Source: Cognatundibacterium curvum (GTDB lineage: Bacteria; Pseudomonadota; Gammaproteobacteria; Burkholderiales; Burkholderiaceae_D). From it: a stretch of DNA of 64,000 nt. Below are positions 18,728 through 28,360 of the stretch, piece after piece. The notes beneath the pieces are model-generated. The model was not told the DNA's origin and searched no databases. It saw only the letters and a list, made by a program, of their open reading frames with translations. The position numbers were made by a program, and so were the translations under genes. Location of the stretch: assembly GCF_014284235.1 (NCBI RefSeq), contig NZ_JACOGD010000004.1:186001-250000 (forward strand), read 5' to 3'. The stretch's first letter is position 1, and the number at the start of each line of letters is the position of its first letter.

Positions 18728-19987
18728 TTAGACTTTTTTGCGTTCCATGATGGCCGCGAAGAAGCCATCAGTCTGATGCAGATGAGGATAGAGCTTCAGG
18801 TAATCACCCATTTCCAGCTCTACCTTTTGCTCAGCCAGCACAGCTGATGCCGGAAGCAGTGTGAAGTCAGGATGCTGTGCCAGGAAGGCCTGCACAATAC
18901 CCTCATTCTCTTCGTCGAGTATGCTGCAAGTCGCATACACCAGACGACCGCCTGGCTTCACCATTCTTGCTGCACTGGCCAGGATGGACGCCTGCTTCAC
19001 ATTCAGTTCAGCCACGCCTTCTGCAGTCTGACGCCATTTCACGTCAGGATTACGGCGCAGGGTACCCAGACCACTACAAGGCGCATCCACCAGCACACGG
19101 TCCAGCTTGGCAGCCAGGCGCTTGATCTTGGCATCTTTCTCATGCGCGATCACGACCGGATGTACATTCGACAAACCGCTGCGGGCCAGACGTGGCTTCA
19201 GTTTCGCCAGACGTTTCTCTGAAATATCGAACGCATACAAGCGTCCGGTATTGCGCATGATCGCGCCCAGTGCCAGCGTCTTGCCGCCGGCTCCGGCGCA
19301 GAAATCTGCCACCATTTCGCCACGGCGCGCACCGACTAACTGTGCCAGCAATTGACTGCCTTCATCCTGCACTTCTATCGTACCGTCTTTGAATAAAGGC
19401 AGATTTTGCAGCGAAGGTTTTTTCTTCACACGCAAACCGGTCGCCGAATAAGGCGTAGGCTCGGCAATGATAGGGGCTTCCGCGAGCTGTGCCACGACAG
19501 TTTCACGATTGCCTTTAATGGAGTTGACGCGCAAATCCAGTGGAGCCGGTGTATTCAGGGACTCTGCCAGCGCCAAGGCCTGCTCTTCACCAAAGCTTGT
19601 GCTTAATTTGTCCCATAACCAGGATGGCAGATTGGACTTCATATTGAGCGGCAAGTGGCTACGGTCTATTTGCATCACGCGGTCCAGCCATGCGGTTTCT
19701 TCTTCACTCAGGCCACCCAGCGACTCCAGTCCGACCGCATCTGCCAGACCCAGCAGGGTCAGACGGCGCATAGCCGGGCCTGTGCCGGATTCAGCAAAGC
19801 TGGTGTAGACGGATTTATTACGCAACAAGCCGTAAATCGCTTCGGCAATCACGCCGCGCTCACGCCCACCCAGCCTTGGATGTTCGCGGAAATAACGGGA
19901 TAAAGTGCCATCTGCAGGGCCGGTGAAACGTAAAATTTCACGTAATACTTCTTCGGTATGGCCGATGATGGCTGGAGGTAATCTCAT
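18728..19987 (-). CDS. RsmB/NOP2-family rRNA (cytosine-C5) methyltransferase
   Basis: 419 residues. SAM-binding motif I is A-D-F-C-A-G-A-G-G-K-T at about 227-237. The two catalytic cysteines of the family are C304 (DAPCSGLGT) and C354 (YATCSIL), so a m5C RNA methyltransferase is expected. The N-terminal about 110 residues are helical but do not obviously match the NusB-like domain of classic RsmB. It may be a paralogue with a different rRNA or tRNA target, so no symbol is given. Its ATG is well separated from purN. Confidence 0.88.
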   Translation of the reverse strand: MRLPPAIIGHTEEVLREILRFTGPADGTLSRYFREHPRLGGRERGVIAEAIYGLLRNKSVYTSFAESGTGPAMRRLTLLGLADAVGLESLGGLSEEETAWLDRVMQIDRSHLPLNMKSNLPSWLWDKLSTSFGEEQALALAESLNTPAPLDLRVNSIKGNRETVVAQLAEAPIIAEPTPYSATGLRVKKKPSLQNLPLFKDGTIEVQDEGSQLLAQLVGARRGEMVADFCAGAGGKTLALGAIMRNTGRLYAFDISEKRLAKLKPRLARSGLSNVHPVVIAHEKDAKIKRLAAKLDRVLVDAPCSGLGTLRRNPDVKWRQTAEGVAELNVKQASILASAARMVKPGGRLVYATCSILDEENEGIVQAFLAQHPDFTLLPASAVLAEQKVELEMGDYLKLYPHLHQTDGFFAAIMERKKV

Positions 19988-20084
19988 ACTGCTTCCTTCT
20001 CAATTTCTGTTCTGACCAGATTGGTCTGTGTCACATGAGGGCTCATTTACACACTGCTGACCGGAATCGCCGGTTTCAGGCGAC

Positions 20085-20693
20085 TTAAGCGTCAGCGATG
20101 GTGACATGATGGCCAGATACCGAGATTTTCCCCTCGATGAACTGACGTACTGCCCGTGGATAAATGATGTGTTCCTGCCTGAGCACACGCTGCGACAGGC
20201 TGTCTTCTGTGTCGTTATTCAATACTTCCACCGCTGCCTGTGCAACGATAGGACCATGATCGAGTTCTGCGGTCACAAAATGCACGGTAGCGCCATGCAA
20301 TTTCACACCCGCGTCCAAGGCCTGCTGATGCGTATGCAAGCCAACAAAACTAGGCAGCAGGGAAGGATGTATATTCAGCATACGCCCTGCATAGTGCGCA
20401 ACGAAGGCCGGGGTCAGAATACGCATGAAGCCAGCCAGCACGACCAGATCAGGTTCAAATTCATCTATCTTTTGCTGCAAGGCAGAGTCGAATGCCTCTC
20501 TGCTGCTGAACTCTTTACTGACGACGACTGCCGTCGGTATGCCATGGGAAGCGGCAAAGGCCAGACCAGCGGCATCTGCTTTATTGCTGATCACAGCAGC
20601 AATCTGCGCAGGCCATTGCTGGGCGATACTGGTTTCAACAATCGCCTGCATATTACTGCCACGGCCGGAAATAAGGATAACGATCTTTTTCAT
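20085..20693 (-). CDS. purN: phosphoribosylglycinamide formyltransferase
   Basis: 202 residues from the ATG at 20693 (KKIVILISGRGSNMQAIVE), the conserved PurN opening; the frame extends 12 codons further up without support. Uses 10-formyl-THF to formylate GAR in purine synthesis. Catalytic H-P-S-L-L-P-S-F and the later H-x(5)-D-x-G-P-I motif (VTAELDHGPIVAQ) are present. The substrate phosphate loop motif appears as I-S-G-R-G-S-N. Confidence 0.94.
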   Translation of the reverse strand: MKKIVILISGRGSNMQAIVETSIAQQWPAQIAAVISNKADAAGLAFAASHGIPTAVVVSKEFSSREAFDSALQQKIDEFEPDLVVLAGFMRILTPAFVAHYAGRMLNIHPSLLPSFVGLHTHQQALDAGVKLHGATVHFVTAELDHGPIVAQAAVEVLNNDTEDSLSQRVLRQEHIIYPRAVRQFIEGKISVSGHHVTIADA

Positions 20694-20788
20694 GGGCGCA
20701 TTGTAACGCTGACAGGCACTTTGCCCCAAGTAAAAATGCCAGCAGGCATGAGCAACTTCTGGAAAACGGTGATTTTTTCAGTGCTTAA

Positions 20789-21196
20789 TCAGGAATAAAA
20801 TACCCTAAAAGCAACTTTTCTTTGCGCCCAATCTTCCGCCGAATCTTGCAGCATTTGCAACAAAATATCAGTCGCCGCTGCATCAAAATCAGCCAGCACA
20901 GGCAGATTTTCCAAGACCAGGACAATGCCTGTTGCCTGACCAGCATCCAGCTCGCTCAGACTATCTGCAAGTGCATCAAAGTTCGCACCGTAATGCGAAG
21001 GAAAATGCAGGGCCTGACCTATCGCACTTAATACTGCTTTTTTAGAAGTAGCATGCGCCAGGTCAACATGAAAATACAGCTGCTCATGGCTGGCGGCCTG
21101 TTGCTGCCAGTGCGTAGCCTGACTAGCCTGTAACGGCAATACAGAGGCAAGCGGTAAGGCACTCAATGACAGGCTGACTGTGGAAGGCATATTCAT
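20789..21196 (-). CDS. barstar-family RNase inhibitor
   Basis: 135 residues. The C-terminal about 95 residues match barstar: Y-F-H-V-D-L, then K-K-A-V-L-S-A-I-G-Q-A-L-x-F-P-S-H-Y-G-A-N-F-D-A-L-A-D-S-L-S-E-L. The P-x-Y-x-G-x-N-x-D-A-L-x-D core is clear. It should bind and inhibit the adjacent RNase in the cytoplasm. It follows the RNase gene by 23 bp on the same strand, so inhibitor and enzyme are co-expressed. Confidence 0.9.
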   Translation of the reverse strand: MNMPSTVSLSLSALPLASVLPLQASQATHWQQQAASHEQLYFHVDLAHATSKKAVLSAIGQALHFPSHYGANFDALADSLSELDAGQATGIVLVLENLPVLADFDAAATDILLQMLQDSAEDWAQRKVAFRVFYS

Positions 21197-21219
21197 ACTG
21201 GGTCCTGTTTTGATTCTGA

Positions 21220-21591
21220 TTATTCTTTGATACGGCGAAAACTTTGGTAGTGATCGTCGGTGTAATAGTATTCACCCGAGCTGGCCGGCTCACCACCGGC
21301 CACGATACGACGCGCTCCGCGATTTCTGGCACCCGGCGTCTTCACTGTATATTCATGGTAGTAACCACGCTTTTGTCTGGGCAATATACCCTCATAGTTA
21401 CCGAATACCACGCCATCCTTGGCATATGGAAAAGGGCCGCCCTGCTTAATCAGCAGCAGTACAGACTGCGCCTCTCTCGGTAAATCCTGCACCAAAACCT
21501 CACCCGGCAACTCCTTGGCTGTGGCCAGGCCGGCACACAAACTCAGTACGCAAAGCAGCAGCAGGCGACGAAAGTAAGAAAAATAGTTCAT
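21220..21591 (-). CDS. secreted guanyl-specific ribonuclease (barnase/RNase Sa type)
   Basis: 123 residues with a signal peptide (about 1-25, ending ATA-KE). The mature part shows F-x-N-x-E-G-x-L-P and Y-H-E-Y-T-V, with E80, R94/R95 and H114 in the positions expected for the catalytic Glu/Arg/His triad of microbial N1/T1 RNases. It is probably exported and cleaves RNA outside the cytoplasm. Paired with the downstream barstar gene, which protects the producer before export. Could serve nutrient scavenging or competition; sequence does not decide. Confidence 0.88.
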   Translation of the reverse strand: MNYFSYFRRLLLLCVLSLCAGLATAKELPGEVLVQDLPREAQSVLLLIKQGGPFPYAKDGVVFGNYEGILPRQKRGYYHEYTVKTPGARNRGARRIVAGGEPASSGEYYYTDDHYQSFRRIKE

Positions 21592-21685
21592 AGTTCAGCA
21601 AGGTTGATGTCAGCGTGCGAAGTATAGGGGAATCTGCCGGTTTCTGCCTCACGCTGTCTGCACACCGTCCCGGATACGGTATCTG

Positions 21686-22852
21686 TCAGGCAAAAAAATC
21701 CAGCACATCCTGTTTGCGCGCATTGGTATCGCTACGTCCCAGTGCAATCAGCTCACGCGTATAACTGGATTCAAACAACAGGTAAGAAGCCAGGGCTGAA
21801 CCGCGCACTTCGGTCGCACCTATGCCACCCAACATGGTTCTGACTGGCAAAGGCAGACTGGAAATATGTCGGCTGGCAATTTCATCCAGCCGTTCTGAGG
21901 GCGCGATCACCAAGGTCTGTACCGGGCGCAAGGGTGTTTTTTCCAGCAATTCAGGCGGCAACATGGACAGGGTTTTGTTAATGCGCTCAACCCGCTCGAT
22001 ATCGACCGCCAGACTATCGAGAAAGATACTGGATAAAGCATGTCCGGCAATCTGTGCCAGGCTGGGATAACGCGGGCTTTCCAGCTGGGTGGCCGGTGGT
22101 TCAGCCAGGCGGCCGGCACCGATAATCATCACCTTACTGGCCCCCAGATGGATGGCCGGTGAAATCGGCGCTAACTGGCGCATGGAACCATCACCACAAT
22201 ATTCCAGCCGCCCGCCCCAGTTCAGTGGAATCGCTGGAAAAACAAACGGAATCGCGGATGAGGCCATCAAATGGGCAACAGAAATAAAGTCGCGCTGCGC
22301 CAGCCGTTGACTGCGTACCCAGGGTTCGATATTTTGCAAAGTCTGGTAAAAGGTCAGATGCTGTCCAGCGGTATACGAAGATGCCGTGACCGCCAGCGCT
22401 TGCAGCGCACCGCTCTGCAAAGCCGCATCCAGCCTGGGCAAATCCAGCATACGGTTTAGTAAATCTTCTAAGGGTGAATTGTCGAGCAAGGAATTCGGCG
22501 GCGACTTTCTCCATTTATTGAGTAACCAGCCAAACGACCACAAAGACAGCCAGCGCGCACCGCTGCGTATCACGCCTAAAGAATCAGCGCGGTACACCTG
22601 CGCCGCTTCAAAATTTTCCCAGGTTTGCAGGACAGCAGACAAAGACGCGGCAAAATCGTCGGCGCGGCAAGCCAGCGCGGTGGCATTGATGGCACCGGCA
22701 GAGGTGCCACAAATGATGCCAAACGGATTGGTGCGAGCCGGCCAGCCAGCATCCTGCAGAATTCTGTGCATGGCATCGAGTACACCGACCTGATATGCCG
22801 CCCGCGCACCGCCGCCAGTTAATATCAATCCCGTTGTTGCTGTATTGCGCAT
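21686..22852 (-). CDS. patatin-like phospholipase
   Basis: 388 residues. Oxyanion loop G-G-G-A-R-A-A-Y at 13-20, nucleophile S51 in G-T-S-A-G, and catalytic D221 in G-D-G-S. This is the Ser-Asp dyad of bacterial patatins. No signal peptide or membrane anchor is evident, so it likely acts on membrane or storage lipid from the cytoplasm; it might also hydrolyse other acyl esters. Confidence 0.9.
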   Translation of the reverse strand: MRNTATTGLILTGGGARAAYQVGVLDAMHRILQDAGWPARTNPFGIICGTSAGAINATALACRADDFAASLSAVLQTWENFEAAQVYRADSLGVIRSGARWLSLWSFGWLLNKWRKSPPNSLLDNSPLEDLLNRMLDLPRLDAALQSGALQALAVTASSYTAGQHLTFYQTLQNIEPWVRSQRLAQRDFISVAHLMASSAIPFVFPAIPLNWGGRLEYCGDGSMRQLAPISPAIHLGASKVMIIGAGRLAEPPATQLESPRYPSLAQIAGHALSSIFLDSLAVDIERVERINKTLSMLPPELLEKTPLRPVQTLVIAPSERLDEIASRHISSLPLPVRTMLGGIGATEVRGSALASYLLFESSYTRELIALGRSDTNARKQDVLDFFA

Positions 22853-22929
22853 GGTGATCTCTTGGTTCTGATAGCAACATTCCCCCGCACTACAAGCAAC
22901 CGAGGGGAAAGACAGTCACGAAAAAGCAA

Positions 22930-22957
22930 AAAAAAGGGCAAACTATGTTTGCCCTAG
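22930..22957 (-). terminator. terminator downstream of the type-II 3-hydroxyacyl-CoA dehydrogenase
   Basis: Leftward AGGGCAAAC, ATA, GTTTGCCC then a run of T; stem at about 22936-22955. Confidence 0.85.
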
Positions 22958-23044
22958 TGTATTAGTCAGACCCGCTGCTTGTCATGCTGCATGACAATAG
23001 AATCTAAGTAATCAACCTTCAAAACAACATTTCACCTCAACGCC

Positions 23045-23803
23045 TTACTTAGGCTGCATGCGGATCGCGCCGTCCAGACGTATGGTTTCACCATTCATCA
23101 TCACATTTTCGATGATAGTTTTCGCCAGATGCGCGTACTCATCCGGCTTACCAAGACGTGGTGGGAACGGTACCATTTTGCCCAGTGCATCCTGGACTTC
23201 CTGAGGCATACCCAGCAGCATCGGTGTTTCAAAGATACCTGGTGCGATAGTCATGACACGGATACCGTTACGCGACAGATCACGTGCCATAGGCAAAGTC
23301 AGACCGGCAACAGCAGCCTTAGACGACGCATAGGCCGCCTGACCAATCTGGCCATCAAACGCAGCGACCGAAGCGGTATTAATCATCACGCCGCGCTCAC
23401 CATGTTCAGCCGCTTCTGTCTTAGCCATTGCATCCGCTGCCAGGCGACACATATTGAAGGTGCCGACCAGATTGATGTTCACCACACGCTGGAATAACTC
23501 GAGCGGATGCGGGCCATCTTTGCCTACCGTTTTCACTGCAGGAGCAACACCCGCGCAGTTGATCAGGCCACGCAGCGTACCCATTGCAACGGCAGCAGCC
23601 ACCACCGCCTGACCGTCCGCTTCCGACGTCACATCACATTTGACAAATTGACCGCCGAGTTCAGTCGCCAGTTTTTCACCTGCTTCGACCTGCACGTCAG
23701 CCAACACGACTTTACCGCCGTTCGCCACGATCATTTTTGCGGTTGCCGCACCCAGACCAGAAGCACCGCCAGTAATAATGAATACATTATGTTGAATTTG
23801 CAT
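23045..23803 (-). CDS. SDR-family 3-hydroxyacyl-CoA dehydrogenase (HSD10/type II)
   Basis: 252 residues. NAD-binding T-G-G-A-S-G-L-G at about 11-18, N-C-A-G loop, and the catalytic S-Y-K arrangement (TASVAAFDGQIGQAAYASSK). The whole sequence resembles human HSD10-type enzymes, which oxidise 2-methyl-3-hydroxybutyryl-CoA in isoleucine degradation and other short 3-hydroxyacyl-CoAs. A perfect 18-bp palindrome upstream (23879-23896) resembles LiuR operators, in line with a role in branched-chain amino-acid catabolism. Confidence 0.88.
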   Translation of the reverse strand: MQIQHNVFIITGGASGLGAATAKMIVANGGKVVLADVQVEAGEKLATELGGQFVKCDVTSEADGQAVVAAAVAMGTLRGLINCAGVAPAVKTVGKDGPHPLELFQRVVNINLVGTFNMCRLAADAMAKTEAAEHGERGVMINTASVAAFDGQIGQAAYASSKAAVAGLTLPMARDLSRNGIRVMTIAPGIFETPMLLGMPQEVQDALGKMVPFPPRLGKPDEYAHLAKTIIENVMMNGETIRLDGAIRMQPK

Positions 23804-23878
23804 TGTTGTCTCTTTCTGCGTTATGGTTCAATCAGTCAGCCTAACCCGGCTAGCTGCACGGTCAGGCACCTCAACATT

Positions 23879-23896
23879 GACGTTTACGTAAACGTC
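23879..23896. promoter_or_regulatory. palindromic LiuR-like operator
   Basis: GACGTTTACGTAAACGTC is a perfect palindrome 76 bp before the dehydrogenase gene. From memory it matches the MerR-family LiuR motif known from branched-chain amino-acid degradation regulons in proteobacteria. No liuR gene lies in this window. Confidence 0.65.
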
Positions 23897-23980
23897 ATAT
23901 CCGCACATTGTAACTAAAAACAGCCACGAATACAGAAAAAATGGCACGGAAAAGCCAAACCCGTTTCTGCGAACAGACAT

Positions 23981-24010
23981 AAAAAAAGCGGACCAAAGTC
24001 CGCTTTTTTA
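23981..24010 (-). terminator. terminator of adk
   Basis: Arms AAAAGCGGAC (23984-23993) and GTCCGCTTTT (23998-24007) with AT-rich flanks; U-run in the leftward direction. Confidence 0.88.
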
Positions 24011-24025
24011 TTTATTGACTGCGAA

Positions 24026-24706
<681 letters not shown>

Positions 24707-24937
24707 TTATTGAAATTTTTGAGGACAGAGCAGCATGCTGCTCCGCGAATTACTTTTGTTTTTTTGTGTTTTACCTGGAAAGCATCTCACTCTGTGCGAG
24801 GAAATGAATTCTGTTCATTTTTTTCTTTTACCAGTAATAACACAGTATCTTTTCACGAAACTTACCACAATTTGCCGCACTCTTGATGCTTTGCCATGAA
24901 AACAGCGCAAACTTAGTGCTTTTTTTGCGTAATTTGC

Positions 24938-25690
24938 TTATTTCCGGAAAAAGGCGCGAACCCGTTCCAAGTCCTCCGCCGTATCCACACCGGCGGCTGG
25001 GCTGCTGGCCGTCACATGAACCGCAATCGCATAGCCATGCCACAGCACGCGTAATTGTTCCAGCGCTTCAATTTGTTCCAGTGGTGAGATCGCAAGCTTA
25101 GGATAATTCTGCAAAAAATCGTTGCGATACGCATACAGGCCGATATGCCGCAATGGCTGATAGCCCTCAGGCAACTGGTTACGGTCTTGCGCAAATCCAT
25201 CGCGATGCCATGGGATGGTGGCGCGCGAAAAATATAAGGCTTTGCCCTGTTTATCGAGTACAACTTTCACCACATTCGGATTGAATACTTCTTCCGGCAA
25301 ATGCAGAGGATGCGCCGCCGTTGCCATCGGTACTGCCGCATTCACCAGCGCGGCAGTGGCTGCGATCAGTTCCGGGGCGATCAGGGGTTCATCGCCCTGT
25401 ACATTGACGATCACTGCATCATCTGGCAAATCCATGCTGGCCGCGACTTCGGCAATGCGATCTGTGCCAGACGGATGATCGGCACGGGTCATACAAACCG
25501 GAATCTGGTACGCCTCACAGGCCGCGACGATATCTGCGTGATCGGTAGCGACCATGATGCGGCTGGCACCGGAGGCCAGGGCCTGTTCGGCAGTCCGCAC
25601 TATCATGGGCTTGCCGCCGATATCTGCTAAGGGCTTATTCGGTAACCGGGTCGACGCCAGACGTGCCGGGATAATCGCAATAAAACTCAT
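24938..25690 (-). CDS. kdsB: 3-deoxy-manno-octulosonate cytidylyltransferase
   Basis: 250 residues from the ATG at 25690 ([20 protein letters not shown]); the frame extends 12 codons further, but this would overlap the Trm112-like gene. Activates Kdo to CMP-Kdo for lipopolysaccharide core synthesis. The nucleotide-binding P-A-R-x(2)-S-T-R-L-P motif and N-V-Q-G-D-E-P-L are present. Last gene of the lpxK-Trm112-kdsB operon. Confidence 0.95.
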   Translation of the reverse strand: MSFIAIIPARLASTRLPNKPLADIGGKPMIVRTAEQALASGASRIMVATDHADIVAACEAYQIPVCMTRADHPSGTDRIAEVAASMDLPDDAVIVNVQGDEPLIAPELIAATAALVNAAVPMATAAHPLHLPEEVFNPNVVKVVLDKQGKALYFSRATIPWHRDGFAQDRNQLPEGYQPLRHIGLYAYRNDFLQNYPKLAISPLEQIEALEQLRVLWHGYAIAVHVTASSPAAGVDTAEDLERVRAFFRK

Positions 25691-25700
25691 CAGCTGGCCC

Positions 25701-25886
25701 TCAGCGCGCGTCGACTTCTTCGGCACTGAGTGTGCGCGCTTCCTCTACCCACATAATGGGAATATCGTCACGTACCGGGAAAGCCAGTTTATCGCCATAA
25801 CAGATCAGTTCCTGACTCTCTTTTTTATAGGTCAGGGGACCTTTGCATACAGGGCAAATCAATACATCAAGCAGGCGAGCTTCCAC
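25701..25886 (-). CDS. Trm112/YcaR-like small protein
   Basis: 61 residues with C-P-V-C at 11-14 and the [18 protein letters not shown] core of the Trm112-like family. Its 5' end overlaps lpxK by 20 bp and it precedes kdsB by 10 bp, the conserved lpxK-ycaR-kdsB order. Function in bacteria is unclear. Confidence 0.92.
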   Translation of the reverse strand: MEARLLDVLICPVCKGPLTYKKESQELICYGDKLAFPVRDDIPIMWVEEARTLSAEEVDAR

Positions 25887-26910
25887 GCTTTTTCTCCAGA
25901 ATCATCGATAGTAAGTCAGCGGCAAAACCGGCACTGAGCTGCGCCTCAACCGGCAGCACCCAGATGCGGGTATCGTTTTGCAACGCTGGAATTTGGCTAC
26001 ATTTTACTGCATCCTTTTCCGTGATCAGTATGTAATCCGCCTGAGTCTGACTAAAAGTGAATGCATCAAACACCTGATGGTCAGCTAAGGGCAGACGTTC
26101 GAAGCTGCATCCGGCAGCAGTCAGCGTCTGAAAAAAACGCTCGGGATGTCCGATACCGGCAGCCGCACAAACACGCTGACCGGCAAAAGAAGTCAACTCA
26201 CGGCGCTGTTCCGGTGCGCTTAGTTGCCACGCGTGTTGTGTAAGCAGTTGCATACGCACTGCATCAGCAGGAATGCCAGGTACCTCGCTGCTCAGTACAG
26301 CAGCAGGCGCATTCAGAATGGTGAAATCGCGACGCCGGGACACCGGTTCGCGCAAAGGCCCGGCCGGCATCAGCCAGCCATTGCCAGCACCGCGCTGATC
26401 AAACAACACAATTTCCAGATCACGTGCCAGATAGTAATGCTGCAGGCCATCGTCCGAAATCAGCACATCAACTTCGGGATGATTCAGCAATAGCTGCTTT
26501 GCCGCAGCGACCCGGTCGCGCCCTACCATCACGGGACAGCCACAACGTTGCCGTATCAGCAGAGGTTCGTCGCCGACTTGTGTCGCCTGTGCCTTGTCAT
26601 CGACCGCCAGCACTTGCTGCGCAGCGGCACCATAACCGCGTGACACCACGGCTGGATGCAGGCCAGCCGCCTGCAATTGCTGTACCAGCCAGATCACCAA
26701 GGGCGTTTTACCGGTACCACCAACAAAAATATTCCCGACCACGATCACCGGGATGGTCAAATGGGTTTGCGCCTTGTAACCCATCACAAACAAACCCATG
26801 CGGAACTGTATCAGCACGCGAAACAATTGCGCGAGCGGCCAGCACAGATACGCCAGCCAGCCGCGTTGCTGCCACGCTGCCATCACTTGCTTTTCCAGCC
26901 AGGCACGCAT
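25867..26910 (-). CDS. lpxK: tetraacyldisaccharide 4'-kinase
   Basis: 347 residues. N-terminal membrane-associated helix region (about 18-48), then the P-loop G-G-T-G-K-T at 64-69 within V-V-G-N-I-F-V-G-G-T-G-K-T-P. Phosphorylates lipid A disaccharide at the inner membrane. First gene of an envelope operon, behind the exbD terminator. Confidence 0.95.
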   Translation of the reverse strand: MRAWLEKQVMAAWQQRGWLAYLCWPLAQLFRVLIQFRMGLFVMGYKAQTHLTIPVIVVGNIFVGGTGKTPLVIWLVQQLQAAGLHPAVVSRGYGAAAQQVLAVDDKAQATQVGDEPLLIRQRCGCPVMVGRDRVAAAKQLLLNHPEVDVLISDDGLQHYYLARDLEIVLFDQRGAGNGWLMPAGPLREPVSRRRDFTILNAPAAVLSSEVPGIPADAVRMQLLTQHAWQLSAPEQRRELTSFAGQRVCAAAGIGHPERFFQTLTAAGCSFERLPLADHQVFDAFTFSQTQADYILITEKDAVKCSQIPALQNDTRIWVLPVEAQLSAGFAADLLSMILEKKRGSSPA

Positions 26911-26924
26911 GTTCTACTCCATTA

Positions 26925-26962
26925 AAAAATTCGGGGAGTCGACTGACTCCCCTTTTTTATTT
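26925..26962. terminator. terminator between exbD and lpxK
   Basis: GGGGAGTC-GACT-GACTCCCC with a T-run to the right and an A/T-rich run to the left; ends the leftward exbB-exbD transcript. Confidence 0.8.
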
Positions 26963-27057
26963 GCTGAGCTACCCGCTGCTTAGCGATTCAGGCTAAGCAG
27001 CCGGGTGCCTTGCTATTTTACGATGCAGCGCTTCTGGCAATGACCTGAGCCACAGCC

Positions 27058-27510
27058 TTATTTACTACGGCTGCCAGTTTGCGCCGCAAATGTGACTTTC
27101 GCCAGACCAGCAATACGCGCTGCTTCCAGCACATCAATCACAGACTGATGTGTCGCGGCACGATCCGCATTGATAATCACCACCGGGTCGACTGCTGCAC
27201 CAGGTCTGGCTTCTGCAATCGCGGCTGAGGCACGTTTTAAATCCTCGGCCAGCGTTGCTGTATCGAGAAATGACACAGGCTGTTCGTTGATCTTATAGCG
27301 ACCCTGCGCATCGATACCGATCTCGATTTGCTGTGGCTTGTCCTGCGCTTTTTCTGCATCTGCAGTCGGTAAGGTGATCTGCAATTCAGTAAAGCGGCTG
27401 TATGTCGTGGTGACCATCAGAAAAATCAGGATGACCAGCAATACGTCAATGAAAGGAATCAGGTTGATTTCCGGCTCTTCCCTGCCCTTGCCTTTACGGA
27501 AATTCATCAT
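27058..27510 (-). CDS. exbD: ExbD/TolR-family transporter subunit
   Basis: 150 residues, one membrane segment (about 18-37) after an N-terminal basic stretch, with the conserved Asp in I-P-F-I-D-V-L-L-V. Periplasmic C-terminal domain follows. Works with the upstream ExbB in a proton-driven complex. Start overlaps the exbB stop. The exbBD-lpxK order is conserved in betaproteobacteria; a separate tonB-exbB-exbD-exbD set lies at 54.7-57.8 kb, so this pair may serve another partner. Confidence 0.92.
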   Translation of the reverse strand: MMNFRKGKGREEPEINLIPFIDVLLVILIFLMVTTTYSRFTELQITLPTADAEKAQDKPQQIEIGIDAQGRYKINEQPVSFLDTATLAEDLKRASAAIAEARPGAAVDPVVIINADRAATHQSVIDVLEAARIAGLAKVTFAAQTGSRSK

Positions 27511-28115
27511 TACTTCCTGGCGCTGTGAACGACATCAACAAACTTCACCGCCTGTTGTTCCATTTCCACCACTAAGCCATCTACCAAAGCACGGAAATGA
27601 CGATAAGCCACCAGGGTAGGCATGGCGATTAACAAACCAAAACCGGTGTTATACAAAGCCACAGAAATACCATGCGCGAGCTGCGCCGGATTGGCGCCAG
27701 TCGCAGTTTGCGAACCGAAAATTTCTATCATACCCACGATAGTGCCGAACAAGCCCATCAGTGGCGCCAACGAGGCGATAGTGCCCAGCGTGGTCAGGAA
27801 GCGTTCGAGCTCATGCGCCACGCCACTACCGGCTTCTTCAATCGATTCTTTCATGATGTCTCGCGGTGCGTGCACATTGCGCAAACCGGCTGCCAGCACT
27901 TTACCCAAAGGGGAATTGCCAGCAAGCTGAGTCACGACTTCCGGCGTGATTTTGCCCGACTGATAAACACGCACTACTTCATCCAGCAATGTAGGCGGTA
28001 ATATCTTTTTACTGCGCAGTGAGAAAGTGCGTTCTATGATGAGTGTCATTGCAATCACAGAAGCAATAAGCAACAAATACATGGGCCAGCCAGCGGCTTG
28101 AAAAATAGCGAACAA
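27510..28115 (-). CDS. exbB: ExbB/TolQ/MotA proton-channel family protein
   Basis: 201 residues when started at TTG 28115, six bases after a perfect AAGGAG site. The resulting N-terminus (FAIFQAAGWPMYLLLIASV) matches the family; the frame continues upstream but that extension has no family resemblance and no ribosome site. Three membrane segments (about 9-30, 108-135, 150-175) carry the family pattern L-A-P-L-M-G-L-F-G-T-I-V-G-M-I. First gene of the exbB-exbD pair, directly beside the repeat array. Confidence 0.88.
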   Translation of the reverse strand: MFAIFQAAGWPMYLLLIASVIAMTLIIERTFSLRSKKILPPTLLDEVVRVYQSGKITPEVVTQLAGNSPLGKVLAAGLRNVHAPRDIMKESIEEAGSGVAHELERFLTTLGTIASLAPLMGLFGTIVGMIEIFGSQTATGANPAQLAHGISVALYNTGFGLLIAMPTLVAYRHFRALVDGLVVEMEQQAVKFVDVVHSARK

Positions 28116-28360
28116 AAGTGACTCCTTGAAGGTTCTGAAATCTAAGCCCGCAATGTAGCGCGTTGCGTGCTGGCGGGCAAGTCCATTTGCCAATTTCCTG
28201 CCTCGTACATCATTTTTTGCTGAGCCCCTTTCCCCTCTGAAAATGTGCAAATAATGCAATTCAGAACAAAATCTAATCCATTAAGTGACTGCAACTGCCA
28301 GATACAGCATCACTCTCATCGGCGACAGTGAACATCAGCCCCAGTAAACCTGTAGGTGTT
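28116..28360. other. leader region of exbB
   Basis: No gene and no strong motif other than the exbB ribosome site at about 28121-28126. It probably contains the leftward promoter. Confidence 0.4.
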
